Position numbers and translations under genes: made by a program. This document shows, in pieces, positions 1-11,919 of a stretch of 64,000 bases of DNA (position 1 is its first letter; every line of letters starts with the position of its first letter). The notes below the pieces were generated by a model. It saw only the letters and a program-made list of their open reading frames with translations. It did not search any database and was not told the origin of the DNA. This DNA is from Platanthera guangdongensis. Taxonomy: Eukaryota > Streptophyta > Magnoliopsida > Asparagales > Orchidaceae. The stretch lies in contig CM077151.1 in NCBI GenBank assembly GCA_039583875.1, forward strand, positions 117,591,519-117,655,518, given 5' to 3'.

Positions 1-2231
1 ACGAACCGATGCCGTTCATTTTCCTTTAAGATGCGCGCAGAATCTGTATTCTGCGCGCAGCGATCTTCTAGGCCCTTTTTATGTAGGATATGTGCAGATC
101 TGGGCTTTTGGCCAAACACGAAAGTTGTAGCCCTTGGAAATACCTTTCCAACGAGTGGTTGCACGACTTCAGGTGATGTCTGTGGCCCCGGGAAAACCTA
201 ATCGAGTTTGCTGTCCGGCAATTTCCTGTACACAGAAATCGTGTTCTGTGCGCAGCGAACTTCGAAGCCGATTTCGAGTAAGTTATTGTTAGATCTGGGT
301 TGTGACCTGAATATGAAAGTTGTAGATCATGAAAAGATCTTTCCAACGATGGGTTACACAACTTCACCGGATTCCTGTAGCCTCGGGAATCTCCGGTCGA
401 AATTGCTGTCCAGATTAGTGATACACTTAGAATTCTGGTTTAATATAAAGTGCAATTAGAGTCGGTGGAATTCTGTCAAGATTAGATAATTGATGCTAAT
501 CACCGAAGAACTTTGAATGATGGTGTTTATTATTTAGGATGCATACAATTGATTTATTATTGCAAGTTGTCTTGAGATTTGGATGGTTTCCTTTATGTTT
601 AATCGAATCGAATTGATAAGATGTTGATAGATTATAACATATGCGCATCATATAAGTCTTATGTAGAGTTCATATGGAATGACATTTAGAAGATTAAACT
701 ATGGCCATGATATGTTGATTTGGTGAAATGAAATTTATTAGTCCAATACTTAGAGCGTCGTCTCCCTACGGGTAGTATTGTGGAAGAATGAAAGTGCGGT
801 GTTGACCGTCACTCGTTTTGTTGTGTTGAGATAGGTGTGGATGGATGGTTGGGCTGTGTCCTCGTGTTTACTTCCGAGGCCCCTTCCATGATATGTTGAT
901 GTGGTGTTTGCATGTGGTGTGAGTCGACACGCGGTGTCGTAATCCCGGGTTAAGGATAGTGTGGCAGGTCTACGGGCTCGCCAGTCGTCACACCGACGGG
1001 AGTTGGCAGTTAGACTTGGTCGGTTTGGGCTGTGTCCTCGGTGTTCACGTCCCGAGGCCCCTCCGACCATGTGGACGGTTGGGCTGTGTCCTCGTGCTTT
1101 CTTCCGAGGCCCCTTCCGGGTCACGCAAGGCCAGTTCGGGCTGTGTTCTTGGTGCACCTCTACCCAAGACCCCGCTGGGCCATAGTACGCATGGGCTCCG
1201 CTGTTGTGTTCTTAGCGTTGAGGCGTACGGAGGCCTAGGTGAAGTAGTGTGATACCCGCCTAGTAGTAGAAGTGCCCGTTCTACTGTCACCGCCTGGCCA
1301 CGGCGGCTGATGCCTGAGAGGTTAGCTACCTGCTCGAAAAGTGGGAACTACAGTCTGTGTCGACATAGCAATTTCATGGGTGTGCATGGGTGAGTCATTG
1401 CATAGCATTCATAGCATTTCATATCATTGCACAACAAGATCCTCATCGTATAAGTTTGTATGGGCACTCTTATACGATGAGTTACTTTATGTAACCCGAT
1501 CCTTAACTTATAAGTTTGTATGGGCATTCTTATAAGTTAAGTTACTTTCCTGCTGTAGCTTTATTACACTTGTTATTATACCTTGATGGCTCTTGTAGAA
1601 TGGTTAGTTTACATATTGGTAGCTTTTATAGAACTGCTAGTTATACATTGATACTCTTACACTACTGCCACCTGCTTGTTTTTCCTTTACTTGCATACTT
1701 GATAGATACTATACTCTTGTTCCTTTTCTCCGCCCGGTGCCGAGGAGTCGCCGGGGGAGCGGATGTGAAACCACTTAGTCGTTTCGACTAACGGTTGCTA
1801 CGTCTTCCTTTTTAGGAGGTCACGCCGCAGGTAGAGCAGCCGCAGACTACGCAGCAGGGCAGCCAGGCCAGGGAGACAGGGCCTGATGTGACGGTGCCGT
1901 CGATACCGTCTGTTACTGATGTTAGTGTTTTGCTTACTCTGATGTAGCCCGTTTGGGCAATGATTAGCTGTACTCTGATATTTTGTAGAAGCATGTTTAG
2001 CTTCTCTTTATTGTTGTTTTTGGACATTACATACTTAGTGTGGATTTTGACTTCTCATGTTTATTTATTTGGTTGGGTTGGCATGATTTATTGATATTGT
2101 TGTAGCCGGTGGGATAGGCGTCTTGTGGTACAGGTTAGCCCGTACGCTAATGCTACCGCAAGGCGGCTGTTCCGGGCATAAGACTCCCCCTTCGTGCCGT
2201 GTTTTGGGATCCGGGGAGGGGGGGTCTTACA
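1..2231 (+). repeat. 5' LTR of the Tekay element (truncated by window start)
   Basis: This corresponds base for base to 7297-9527 apart from a few substitutions and small G-run differences. It ends GTCTTACA just before the primer-binding site. Its first ~1020 bases, including the promoter, lie outside the window. It contains the copy of the candidate LTR-internal exon 2 at 1816-1947 described with the 3' LTR. Confidence 0.95.
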
Positions 2232-2233
2232 AA

Positions 2234-2242
2234 TGGTATCAG
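2234..2242 (+). other. Primer-binding site, initiator Met tRNA type
   Basis: TGGTATCAG directly follows the 5' LTR end and matches the complement of the 3' end of plant initiator Met tRNA, the usual primer of chromoviruses. The match stops after nine bases (followed by TTTGCC rather than AGCC), so it is short. Confidence 0.8.
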
Positions 2243-2801
2243 TTTGCCACGATCCTCAACTACGAAGTCATTCAACAATGGTGCCACCCCCGTTTGGTTA
2301 GTCAGTTTGGGGACAAACTGACTTAGCGGAAGCAGTGGTGTGCCCATATGTAATTCACATTAAGTTTGTCCAACTTTGACCCTACGATTAGCCAACCTGA
2401 CCTTAGGTACATACCTTTATACATCGATCTTCCAAGTTTGGACGACCCCAAGTATGTAAAACTAGGGTATAAAGTCTTGCGAGATCCCCTAGGGCAAGCA
2501 CTTTTGTTTATAGCGGATTTTGAATCTAACGGAGAAAATAGACATGACAGATTTCCTAGGGCAACCACTTTTGTTTATAGGAGATTTGTGCTTGGTGGAG
2601 ATAATGGATATGGTAAAGTGGTTGGGAGCGGGTCTTTTGGGTGTTCAGACAAGCGTTAAGAGACTCGCTGAAGGAGTGATTGAAGCGGGACCCAGCTCAA
2701 AGACGAGGACTACGAGGAAGAAATTAAGCATTCGTCCTTAGTCTGCCTAAGTTTTTCTAGGAATCTGGCTTGAGCATTCACAATCTTGATACTAAGGCGT
2801 A
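2243..2801 (+). other. Internal leader where gag should be; gag deleted or replaced
   Basis: Only about 560 bases separate the primer-binding site from the protease start, too few for a Tekay gag (about 300-400 codons plus a CCHC knuckle). I see no gag homology-region motif or zinc knuckle. Two diverged copies of a ~55-base stretch containing CCTAGGGCAA and ACTTTTGTTTATAG occur near 2482-2520 and 2545-2590, suggesting a local duplication. The segment has small open frames but nothing I recognise. Confidence 0.6.
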
Positions 2802-5800
2802 ATGGTTAGTGAGAAACCGGCCTACACTCTATTCGATACCGGTGCCTCACACTCTTTTGTGTCCGAGGATTTCATAAAAGACGTGGGGGATGTTCAGTAC
2901 TTCACGGGAATAGCCCGACGTGTACGCCTTCCGGATGGCTCGGAGATGATCGCAACTGCCAAGTGCGAGTTGGAGTTATTTATTGATGGGAAGGCCTTTG
3001 ATACGCCGGCCACGGTTCTGAGAATGCCGGAGTTTGACATCATCTTGGGCATGGCATGGCTGGATTGGCACTTCGCGAGGATCGACTGCGCGGAGAAGCG
3101 GATCTATTTGAGACATGGAGACTCTGACGTCATCTTCCAAGGTATTGGCTTCGCGCCTCGCATGATGTTATCTTCCGTCCAGGTTGTAAAAGCTCATATG
3201 AAGGGGGATGAGGTCTTCATGATCTGGTTCGAGTTGAAGGAGGAAGCGTTGGAATTAAAGGATGTACGGGTTGTGCGGGATTTTCCCGAGGTATTTCCTG
3301 AGAAGTTACCAGGATTACCTCCGCATAGAGAGGTCGATTTCCAGATTAGTCTAGTACCAGGTGCCAAGCCTGTATCTAAGGCCCCGCACAGAATGGCCCC
3401 GAAAGAACTCGCGGAGTTTAGAGTTCAATTGCAAGAACTAGTAGATTCAGGGTTCGTTCGCCCCAGTTCATCACCATGGGGTGCCCCCGTGTTGTTCGTA
3501 AAGAAGAAGGATGGAACCCTGCGATTGTGCATAGATTATCGGGAACTCAATCGACTAACGGTGCGGAACACTTATCCGCTACCTCGGATCGACGAGTTGT
3601 TCGATCAATTAGTGGGAGCACATTGGTTCTCTAAACTAGACTTGCGCTCTAGATACTATCAGTTGAGGATACAAGAGGGGGATATTTAGAAAACAGCCTT
3701 CAGTTCGAGATATGGTTTGTACGAGTTCACAGTAATGCCGTTTGGACTCACGAATGCACCTTCGCCCTTCATGAGCCTGATGAACAAGGTGTTTGAACCA
3801 TACTTGGACATCTTCGTCATCGTTTTCATCGACGACATCTTAGTCTACTCAAAGACGGAGGAGGAGCATGTCGAGCACCTGACCTTAGTTTTGAAGAAAT
3901 TGAAGGAGCACGCCTTGTATGCCAAGTTTAGCAAGTGTGAATTCTGGCTTAAGGAGGTTGCCTTCTTGGGGCATGTGATCAGTGGAGCAGGATTAGCTGT
4001 GGACCCAGCTAAGGTGCGGGCCGTGAAGGAGTGGTCGCCCTTGAAGTCGGCGGCCGATGTACGAAGCTTTCTTGGACTTGCTGGCTACTACCGCAAGTTC
4101 GTGAAAGGATTCTCCAAGATTGCCCTTCCTCTTACCTCCTTGACGAAGAAGGGTGTGCCCTTTGAGTGGACACCTCAATGTGAAGCAGCATTTCAAGAGT
4201 TGAAGGATAGGCTTACCTCCGCCCCCATCCTTGCACTTCCGTCGGGGAAGGAAGGATTTCAGGTTTACACGGACGCGTCATATCAAGGGATGGGTGCGGT
4301 GCTGATGCAGCACGGGCATGTGATCGCTTATGCTTCAAGGCAGTTAAAGAAACATGAAATCAATTACCCGGTTCATGATTTGGAGTTGGGAGCAGTGGTG
4401 TTCGCTTTGAAGGTCTGGAGACATTATTTATATGGCGTGCACTGCGAGATCTTTTCCGATCACAAAAACTTGAAGTATGTTCACACTCAGAAGGAGTTGA
4501 ACCTGAGACAACGGCGGTGGTTGGAATTTCTATGCGACTATGAGTTCACCATGAACTACCACCCCGGGAAAGCGCACTCGGTAGCCGATGCCTTGAGTAG
4601 AAAAGTGCCAGGCTCTAGCCCAGAGTCGCGGCTGATGAGTATGGAGTTGGCTCGGATGATCGAGGAGATGGAAATTACTCTAGTATTCAAGGATCCTTCA
4701 GCAGAGTATGCGGAGTATTTGGCCAACATGAGCATAATTTGTGATATCCGAGATCGGATTCGGGTGGAGCAAGGAATGGATGCGTCCTTGGCCCCGGCAA
4801 TCAAGGCAATTGAAGATAGGACCACCGATGAGTACACACTCAAAGACGGCCTCGTTTATTTTCGTGGCCGACTTTATATTCCCAAGGGCGGCAAAATTCG
4901 GGAAGATATATTGAGAGAGGCGCATTCCTCTCAATATTCAGTGCATCCGGGTATTGCTAAGATGTATGCCGGACTGCGGAAGACCATGTGTTGGCCGGGA
5001 ATGAAGAAGGATGTTCGCTACTATGTTACACATTGCGAAGCTTGCCAAAGAGTGAAGGCTGAATGCAGGAGTCCCGGTGGTTTGTTGCAGTCGCTGCCCA
5101 TCCCCGAATGGAAGTTCGAGGATATCTCCATGGACTTTGTTCATGGGTTACCTCGTTCCCGCTCCGGGAATGATTCGGTGTGGGTTATTGTGGATCGACT
5201 AACAAAGGTGGCCCGGTTCATTCCAATGAAGAAGGAAGCACACGTGGATGTTTTGGTACGCCTTTTTGTGGAGCAATTTGTACGGTATCATGGCGTGCCC
5301 AAGACGATTGTTTCGGATAGGGATGGTCGGTTTACATCAAATGAGTGGAAGGCGGTGCAGGCGTATTTGGGCTCACGCCTAACCTTTAGTACCGCTTTTC
5401 ATCCTCAGACTGACGGACAGTCAGAGCGGACAATCAGAACGCTGGAGGATTTGTTGAGGCTATGTGTGTTGGACAGAGGAGAGCCATGGGAAAGACTCTT
5501 GCCCTGGTGGAATTCTCCTACAACAATAGTCATCAAGCAAGCATCGGTATGGCGCCCCATGAAGCCCTTTATGGAAGAAGGTGCAGGACTCCCTTGTCTT
5601 GGGTGCAAGATGAAGATCCGAAGGCATTGGGAAACGAATACATAGATGATACTGATGCGGCGGTCAGATTGATACGGGATCGCATGTTGGAGGCTCAAAG
5701 TCGACAGGCGAAATATTATAATAAAAAGCACCGGATGGTGGAGTTCCAGGTGGGCGAAAAAGTGTTCCTTAAAATTCGGCCGATGCATGGAGTGTCGCGG

Positions 5801-6184
5801 GTGCGTGGAGTGAAAAAGCTCAGCCCAAGGTATGTTGGGCCTTATACTATATTGGAAAGGATCGGCCCGTTGGCCTACCGGTTGGAGTTACCGCCAGAAC
5901 TAGAAAATCTCCACGACGTGTTCCATGTGTCGTCGCTTCGAAAAGCACTGTTGCGGCCCGACCAATTTATTCCAACTACTGATGGTGTAGTGGCGTCGGA
6001 TAGATCTGTGCGACTAGAGCCGGTGCGGATTGTTGACAGCGAGACAAGGACTTTGCGCTGCAAAAGTGTTCCCTTAGTAAAGGTGCTATGGTTAAATCAT
6101 GGGAAGGAGGAGTACACTTGGGAACCAATGGATTTGATGCAGCAACGCTACCCGGAGCTGTTTGCCCAAGGTAACCTTATTTAA
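2802..6184 (+). pseudogene. pol: Tekay pol: protease-RT-RNase H-integrase-chromodomain, broken
   Basis: The frame opens at ATG 2802. The aspartic protease motif is FDTGASHSF near residue 11. Reverse transcriptase follows, with the catalytic [10 protein letters not shown] near 3826-3856, then RNase H ([10 protein letters not shown] near 4260). The integrase shows the catalytic residues in MDFVHG (about 5130), VSDRDGRF (about 5308) and GQSER (about 5415). A C-terminal chromodomain (VLWLNHGKEEYTWEP, about 6085-6130) marks it as a chromovirus. An in-frame TAG at 3687-3689 interrupts RT, and a one-base frameshift between about 5462 and 5510 shifts the integrase C-terminus and chromodomain into another frame, which runs to TAA at 6182-6184. 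The product would make cDNA, integrate it and target it to chromatin. The start is uncertain because in the family protease is normally fused to the now-missing gag. Confidence 0.93.
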
Positions 6185-6392
6185 AAACATGTGATAAACT
6201 TCCTGTTAAGTTTTCTCCACACAGCTTAAGCCTGATTTCGGGGACGAAATCTTTTATTTTGTTTATAGGATTTGTAACGACCCGAATCGCTTTAGGCCCC
6301 TAGTGTGTGAGTTTTTGAGTCAGGAGGGTTGACTCAAGTCCTGAGAAGTGCAGGGAGTTGGGCTGCACTTGTGGAGAAGGGGAGAAATCAGG

Positions 6393-6645
6393 TGACACGG
6401 GTAGTGACACGGCCGTGTCCCTACCCGTGTGCGTCGAGATGATCTCGACGAGCCGTGTTGAATCGTCGAGAGTCGTCGAGATGATGACACGGGTAGTGAC
6501 ACGGCCGTGTCCATACCCGTGTGCGTCGAGATGATCTCGACGAGCCGTGTTGAATCGTCGAGAGTCGTCGAGATGGTGACACGGGTAGTGACACGGCCGT
6601 GTCCCTACCCGTGTGCGTCGAGTTGAGCTCGACGAGAAGTGTTGA
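6393..6645 (+). repeat. 92-bp tandem repeat in Tekay U3 (about 2.7 units)
   Basis: Units begin at 6393, 6485 and 6577 with TGACACGGGTAGTGACACGG. Each holds the palindrome ACACGGCCGTGT followed by TCGAGATGATCTCGA and TCGTCGAG words. The third unit decays after about 6640. The array lies upstream of the TATA-like box and so in U3. Related CACGG words continue to about 6830. Confidence 0.9.
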
Positions 6646-6838
6646 GATGTAACTGAAGGTGCACACGGCCAATGACACGGCCAGGCACACGGCCGTGTCA
6701 TGTGAACACGGGTTGGGACACGGGCGTGTCCCGACCCGTGTCAAACACTGAACCGACATGGAAACCGCCACGGCCGTTTCGCGGAAGCAGGACACGGGTA
6801 CGGACACGGCCGTGTCCCTACCCGTGTCACATTTTGCT

Positions 6839-6844
6839 TATAAG
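6839..6844 (+). promoter_or_regulatory. Candidate TATA box of the Tekay LTR
   Basis: TATAAG in the context TTGCTTATAAGGGGCAGAG lies 135 bases upstream of an ATG and just after the repeat-rich U3. Position and context fit a plant LTR promoter; the transcription start is not determined. Confidence 0.55.
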
Positions 6845-6973
6845 GGGCAGAGAAACCCTAGCTGTTTTTCACTCTCATTTTCTTTCCCTATTTCCTGTGA
6901 GAGCTCCTGGTGGGAGGGAAACTGCAGGAGCAAGTTTTACCGAAGGAGATCCGCCATCGCCGCGAGAGAGAAG

Positions 6974-9243
6974 ATGCCGCCAAGGAGAACTACGCGATCC
7001 ATGGCCGGAAATGGTGGTACCGCTGGAGTCAACGTGAGTTTCCTACCCTCTCCCTTGGTGCTAGATCTTAGGTATTTAGGAGAGACATCGGTTCAAGAGA
7101 ACTTGATGGAGAGGAGAAGATTCTAGGTTTGGCCATGCTAGGATTTGAATCCTAGATTTTAGATCTCTTCAACCCTTCCCCTTTTCTTCAATACGATGAT
7201 GGGTGAATGGTTTCGTGAAGAGTTTATGGCCTTGAGGTTGAATAAGGGAGGAGAATATTTCTGGAAAATTTAGGAACGATCGCCTTGACGAGGAAGACGA
7301 ACCGATGCCGTTCATTTTCCTTTAAGATGCGCGCAGAATCTGTATTCTGCGCGCAGCGATCTTCTAGGCCCTTTTTATGTAGGATATGTGCAGATCTGGG
7401 CTTTTGGCCAAACACGAAAGTTGTAGCCCTTGGAAATACCTTTCCAACGAGTGGTTGCACGACTTCAGGTGATGTCTGTGGCCCCGGGAAAACCTAATCG
7501 AGTTTGCTGTCCGGCAATTTCCTGTACACAGAAATCGTGTTCTGTGCGCAGCGAACTTCGAAGCCGATTTCGAGTAAGTTATTGTTAGATCTGGGTTGTG
7601 ACCTGAATATGAAAGTTGTAGATCATGAAAAGATCTTTCCAACGATGGGTTACACAACTTCACCGGATTCCTGTAGCCTCGGGAATCTCCGGTCGAAATT
7701 GCTGTCCAGATTAGTGATACACTTAGAATTCTGGTTTAATATAAAGTGCAATTAGAGTCGGTGGAATTCTGTCAAGATTAGATAATTGATGCTAATCACC
7801 GAAGAACTTTGAATGATGGTGTTTATTATTTAGGATGCATACAATTGATTTATTATTGCAAGTTGTCTTGAGATTTGGATGGTTTCCTTTATGTTTAATC
7901 GAATCGAATTGATAAGATGTTGATAGATTATAACATATGCGCATCATATAAGTCTTATGTAGAGTTCATATGGAATGACATTTAGAAGATTAAACTATGG
8001 CCATGATATGTTGATTTGGTGAAATGAAATTTATTAGTCCAATACTTAGAGCGTCGTCTCCCTACGGGTAGTATTGTGGAAGAATGAAAGTGCGGTGTTG
8101 ACCGTCACTCGTTTTGTTGTGTTGAGATAGGTGTGGATGGATGGTTGGGCTGTGTCCTCGTGTTTACTTCCGAGGCCCCTTCCATGATATGTTGATGTGG
8201 TGTTTGCATGTGGTGTGAGTCGACACGCGGTGTCGTAATCCCGGGTTAAGGATAGTGTGGCAGGTCTACGGGCTCGCCAGTCGTCACACCGACGGGAGTT
8301 GGCAGTTAGACTTGGTCGGTTTGCGCTGTGTCCTCGGTGTTCACGTCCCGAGGCCCCTCCGACCATGTGGACGGTTGGGCTGTGTCCTCGTGCTTTCTTC
8401 CGAGGCCCCTTCCGGGTCACGCAAGGCCAGTTCGGGCTGTGTTCTTGGTGCACCTCTACCCAAGACCCCGCTGGGCCATAGTACGCATGGGCTCCGCTGT
8501 TGTGTTCTTAGCGTTGAGGCGTACGGAGGCCTAGGTGAAGTAGTGTGATACCCGCCTAGTAGTAGAAGTGCCCGTTCTACTGTCACCGCCTGGCCACGGC
8601 GGCTGATGCCTGAGAGGTTAGCTACCTGCTCGAAAAGTGGGAACTACAGTCTGTGTCGACATAGCAATTTCATGGGTGTGCATGGGTGAGTCATTGCATA
8701 GCATTCATAGCATTTCATATCATTGCACAACAAGATCCTCATCGTATAAGTTTGTATGGGCACTCTTATACGATGAGTTACTTTATGTAACCCGATCCTT
8801 AACTTATAAGTTTGTATGGGCATTCTTATAAGTTAAGTTACTTTCCTGCTGTAGCTTTATTACACTTGTTATTATACCTTGATGGCTCTTGTAGAATGGT
8901 TAGTTTACATATTGGTAGCTTTTATAGAACTGCTAGTTATACATTGATACTCTTACACTACTGCCACCTGCTTGTTTTTCCTTTACTTGCATACTTGATA
9001 GATACTATACTCTTGTTCCTTTTCTCCGCCCGGTGCCGAGGAGTCGCCGGGGGAGCGGATGTGAAACCACTTAGTCGTTTCGACTAACGGTTGCTACGTC
9101 TTCCTTTTTAGGAGGTCACGCCGCAGGTAGAGCAGCCGCAGACTACGCAGCAGGGCAGCCAGGCCAGGGAGACAGGGCCTGATGTGACGGTGCCGTCGAT
9201 ACCGTCTGTTACTGATGTTAGTGTTTTGCTTACTCTGATGTAG
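6974..9243 (+). CDS. LTR-internal two-exon ORF, probable displaced start of gag
   Basis: ATG at 6974 opens 20 codons beginning MPPRRTTRS, which resembles the usual N-terminus of chromovirus Gag proteins. A consensus donor GTGAGT follows at 7034. Near the LTR end a pyrimidine-rich acceptor (TTCCTTTTTAG, ending 9111) precedes 44 codons in the matching phase (9112-9243), rich in Gln, Thr and Pro (start EVTPQVEQPQTTQQ) and ending in TAG. Joined, this gives a 63-residue product with a 2078-base intron wholly inside the LTR. The 5' LTR has the same exon 2 at 1816-1947, and an older Tekay LTR keeps it open near 47385-47510. Splicing is inferred from consensus sites only. Without the rest of gag the product is a fragment. 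Confidence 0.4.
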
Positions 9244-9526
9244 CCCGTTTGGGCAATGATTAGCTGTACTCTGATATTTTGTAGAAGCATGTTTAGCTTC
9301 TCTTTATTGATGTTTTTGGACATTACATACTTAGTGTGGATTTTGACTTCTCATGTTTATTTATTTGGTTGGGTTGGCATGATTTATTGATATTGTTGTA
9401 GCCGGCGGGATAGGCGTCTTGTGGTACAGGTTAGCCCGTACGCTAATGCTACCGCAAGGCGGCTGTTCCGGGCATAAGACTCCCTCTTCGTGCCGTGTTT
9501 TGGGATCCGGGAGGAGGGGTCTTACA

Positions 9527-11919
9527 GTTTATCCGGTCATCCATATTATTGTTTTCTTGATGGTTTATCGGGATTTTTCCAAATCCCCATTTCCCCCGAT
9601 GATCACGAGAAAACAACTTTTACTTGCCCGTTTGGCACCTTCGCATATCGAAGAATGCCATTTGGACTCTGCAATGCGCCGGCTACATTCCAAAGATGTA
9701 TGCTAGCGATCTTTGGCGAGCTAGTAGAAGACATTATGGAAGTCTTTATGGATGACTTTTCTGTTTTCGGATGCTCTTTTCCCGATTGCCTTCACAATTT
9801 AGATTGTGTCCTTCAACGGTACGAGGACACAAGCCTTGTATTAAATTGGGAAAAATGGAACTTTATGGTTCGAGGAGGTTTGGTCCTCGGCCATATGATT
9901 TCGTCTAAGGGGATGGAGGTGGATAAGGCCAAGATAGAAATCATAGAAAAACTACCGCAACCAATAAACGTAAAATCTATTAGGAGTTTCTTAGGCCATG
10001 CGGGCTTTTACCGACGCTTTATTCAAGACTTTTCAAAAATAACAAAGCTGCTTACTCACCTCTTGGAAAAGGAATCACGTTTCATCTTTAGTAGCGAATG
10101 CGAGTCCGCCTTTAATTTAATAAAACAAAAACTTATCACTTCACCAATTTTAGTGGCCCCTAATTGGTCCCTTCTGTTAGAAATTATGTGCGACGCTAGT
10201 GATATTGCCTTAGGTGCCATTCTTGGCCAACGCGTTGAAAAACATTTTCATCCAATTTATTACGCTAGCAAGATGCTCACTTCCGCACAAATAAATTACA
10301 CGACGACGGAAAAGGAACTCTTAGCCGTCGTTTTCGCTTTTGATAAGTTTCGCTCGTATATAACGCTATCTAAAGTTATCGTATTTACCGATCACTCTGC
10401 CCTTAAATATTTATTAGCTAAAAATGATGCGAAGCCCCGCCTTCTTCGATGGATTCTCCTCCTACAAGATTTTGATTTGGAGATCCGAGATAAGCGGGGA
10501 GCGGAAAATCTAGCGGCAGACCACCTCTCCCGTTTAGAAAATCCGGGTGCGGAAGCACTCATCGAATCTGAAATAAATTACAGATTCCTTGAGGAACGCC
10601 TCCTTGCCATTTATAATTCTTCATCATCTTCGCCTTGGTTCGCAGACTTTGCAAATTACTTAGTAGCGCGGGTGCTTCCTAAAGAGTTTTCAAGTCATCA
10701 AAAGAAGACATTCTTTTCTGACTTGAAAAATTTCTTTTGGGAGGACCCATTTCTTTTTCGTATCTGCGCGGACCAAGCGGTCCGAAGATGCGTTGCGAGT
10801 GTGGAGTGCTTACAAATTCTTAAGCACTGCCACGAGGGTCCAGCCGGTGGGCATTATCAAGCCAATTGGACCGCTCGGAAGGAGCTAGAGGGGGGCTACT
10901 TTTGGCCCACTCTCTTCAAAGACGCGCATAATTTTGTGCGCGCATGCGATAGCTGTCAGCGGTCGGGTAACATCTCTTGTCGCGACGAGATGCCCCAAAA
11001 CATGTTTTTAGAATGCGAAATCTTCGATTTATGGGGCATAGATTTTGTTGGCCCCGTACCTCCGTCTTTCAAAAATATGTATATTTTAGTGGCGGTCGAC
11101 TACGTATCGAGGTGGGCGGAAGCGCAAGCTCTCCCTACCAATGATGCGCGAGTCGTCGTTACATTTCTTAAAAGACTATTTTCTCGCTTCGGCACTCCTC
11201 GCACAATAGTTAGTGATAGGGGAATGCATTTCTGTAACGCTCTTATGGCTAAGACGTTAGCTAAATACGGAGTCACGCACAAGCTTGCCACCCCCTACCA
11301 CTCGCAAACAATTGGCCAAGTTGAGGTAGTAAATCGAGAGATTAAACGAATTTTAGAAAAAATCGTTTCACTAAATAGGAAAGATTGGTCCGTTAAACTC
11401 GGCGATGCGTAATGGGCGTATCGGACGGCATAGAAAACCGCAATTGGTTGTACGCCGTTCCAGTTAGTTTACGGCAAAGCATGCCATTTACCCGTAGAAC
11501 TAGAGCATCGCGCTCTTTGGGCTTTAAAACTCTTAAACCTCGACGCCAACTTAGCCACTCAGAATAGAAAACTACAACTAAACGAGCTCGATGAATGGCG
11601 TGCGAACGCTTACGAGAGCAATAAATTCTATAAGGATCACTCTAAGTTATATCACGATCGAAATTTAAAGTCCCCAAAAATATTTTATCCGGGAGATCTT
11701 GTCCTTCTTTATAATTCACGTCTTAAGTTTTTTCCGGGTAAACTAAAATCTAGATGATCCGGTCCCTTCTTAGTTGAATAAGTCTTTCCATATGGGACCG
11801 TACTCATCTCCCACCCGGAAAGAGGTTCGTTTAAAGTAAACAGTCATCGGCTAAAGTTATACATAGCGGGCGACCCAGTGATCGAGCATTACGAAACCAT
11901 AACCCTCCTCAATCTATAA
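9527..11919 (+). pseudogene. pol: Athila pol, 3' part: RT-RNase H-integrase with nonsense codons
   Basis: The frame enters from the Tekay insertion site. RT has [20 protein letters not shown] near 9620-9680 and the catalytic FMDDFSVFG near 9745. RNase H follows (ending [10 protein letters not shown], about 10520), then the integrase zinc-binding HHCC region (about 10820-10970) and the catalytic Asp, Asp, Glu in GIDFVGP (11040), VSDRG (11210) and GQVEV (11315). In the same frame there are stops at 11410-11412, 11431-11433, 11755-11757 and 11779-11781; the homologous frame ends with TAA at 11917-11919. The upstream RT portion is beyond the left edge. The many point lesions show it is older than the Tekay insertion in it. 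Confidence 0.92.

Larger units (their letters stand above)
1..9526 (+). mobile_element. Tekay-type Ty3/gypsy chromovirus, 5' end outside window
   Basis: Two nearly identical direct repeats (1-2231 and 7297-9526, constant offset 7296) flank a pol region with chromovirus domain order: protease, reverse transcriptase, RNase H, integrase, chromodomain. The 3' LTR starts with TGTAACGACC at 6273 and ends with CTTACA at 9526, giving TGTAA/TTACA inverted ends. A primer-binding site matching initiator-Met tRNA follows the 5' LTR. The element lies inside the pol gene of an Athila element, whose reading frame resumes at 9527. The 5' target duplication is off-window; GTTTA follows the 3' LTR. The shared LTR part shows only about half a dozen differences by eye, so the insertion is young. 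The gag region is largely missing and pol is broken, so movement would have needed proteins supplied in trans. Confidence 0.93.
6273..9526 (+). repeat. 3' LTR of the Tekay element, 3254 bp
   Basis: It starts TGTAACGACCCGAATCGC and ends CTTACA, and repeats the left-edge sequence. A generic chromovirus motif (TTTCGGGGACGAAATC, about 6236) lies upstream where a polypurine tract is expected. The LTR contains a 92-bp tandem repeat and CACGGCCGTG words in U3, a TATA-like box at 6839, an ATG plus splice donor at 6974-7039 and a splice acceptor near 9110. The 3' third has GC-rich repeats (GGGCTGTGTCCTCG repeated near 8150-8450). Its length is large for the lineage and may reflect inclusion of gag leader sequence. 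Confidence 0.95.

Noticed and set aside
750..1290. Several overlapping frames in the GC-rich part of the Tekay LTR
   Set aside because: They occur on both strands over the GGGCTGTGTCCTCG repeats and recur identically in the other LTR; they reflect base composition.
9490..9526. Start of the Athila pol frame within the Tekay LTR
   Set aside because: It is a chance open extension across the insertion junction; Athila homology starts after 9526.
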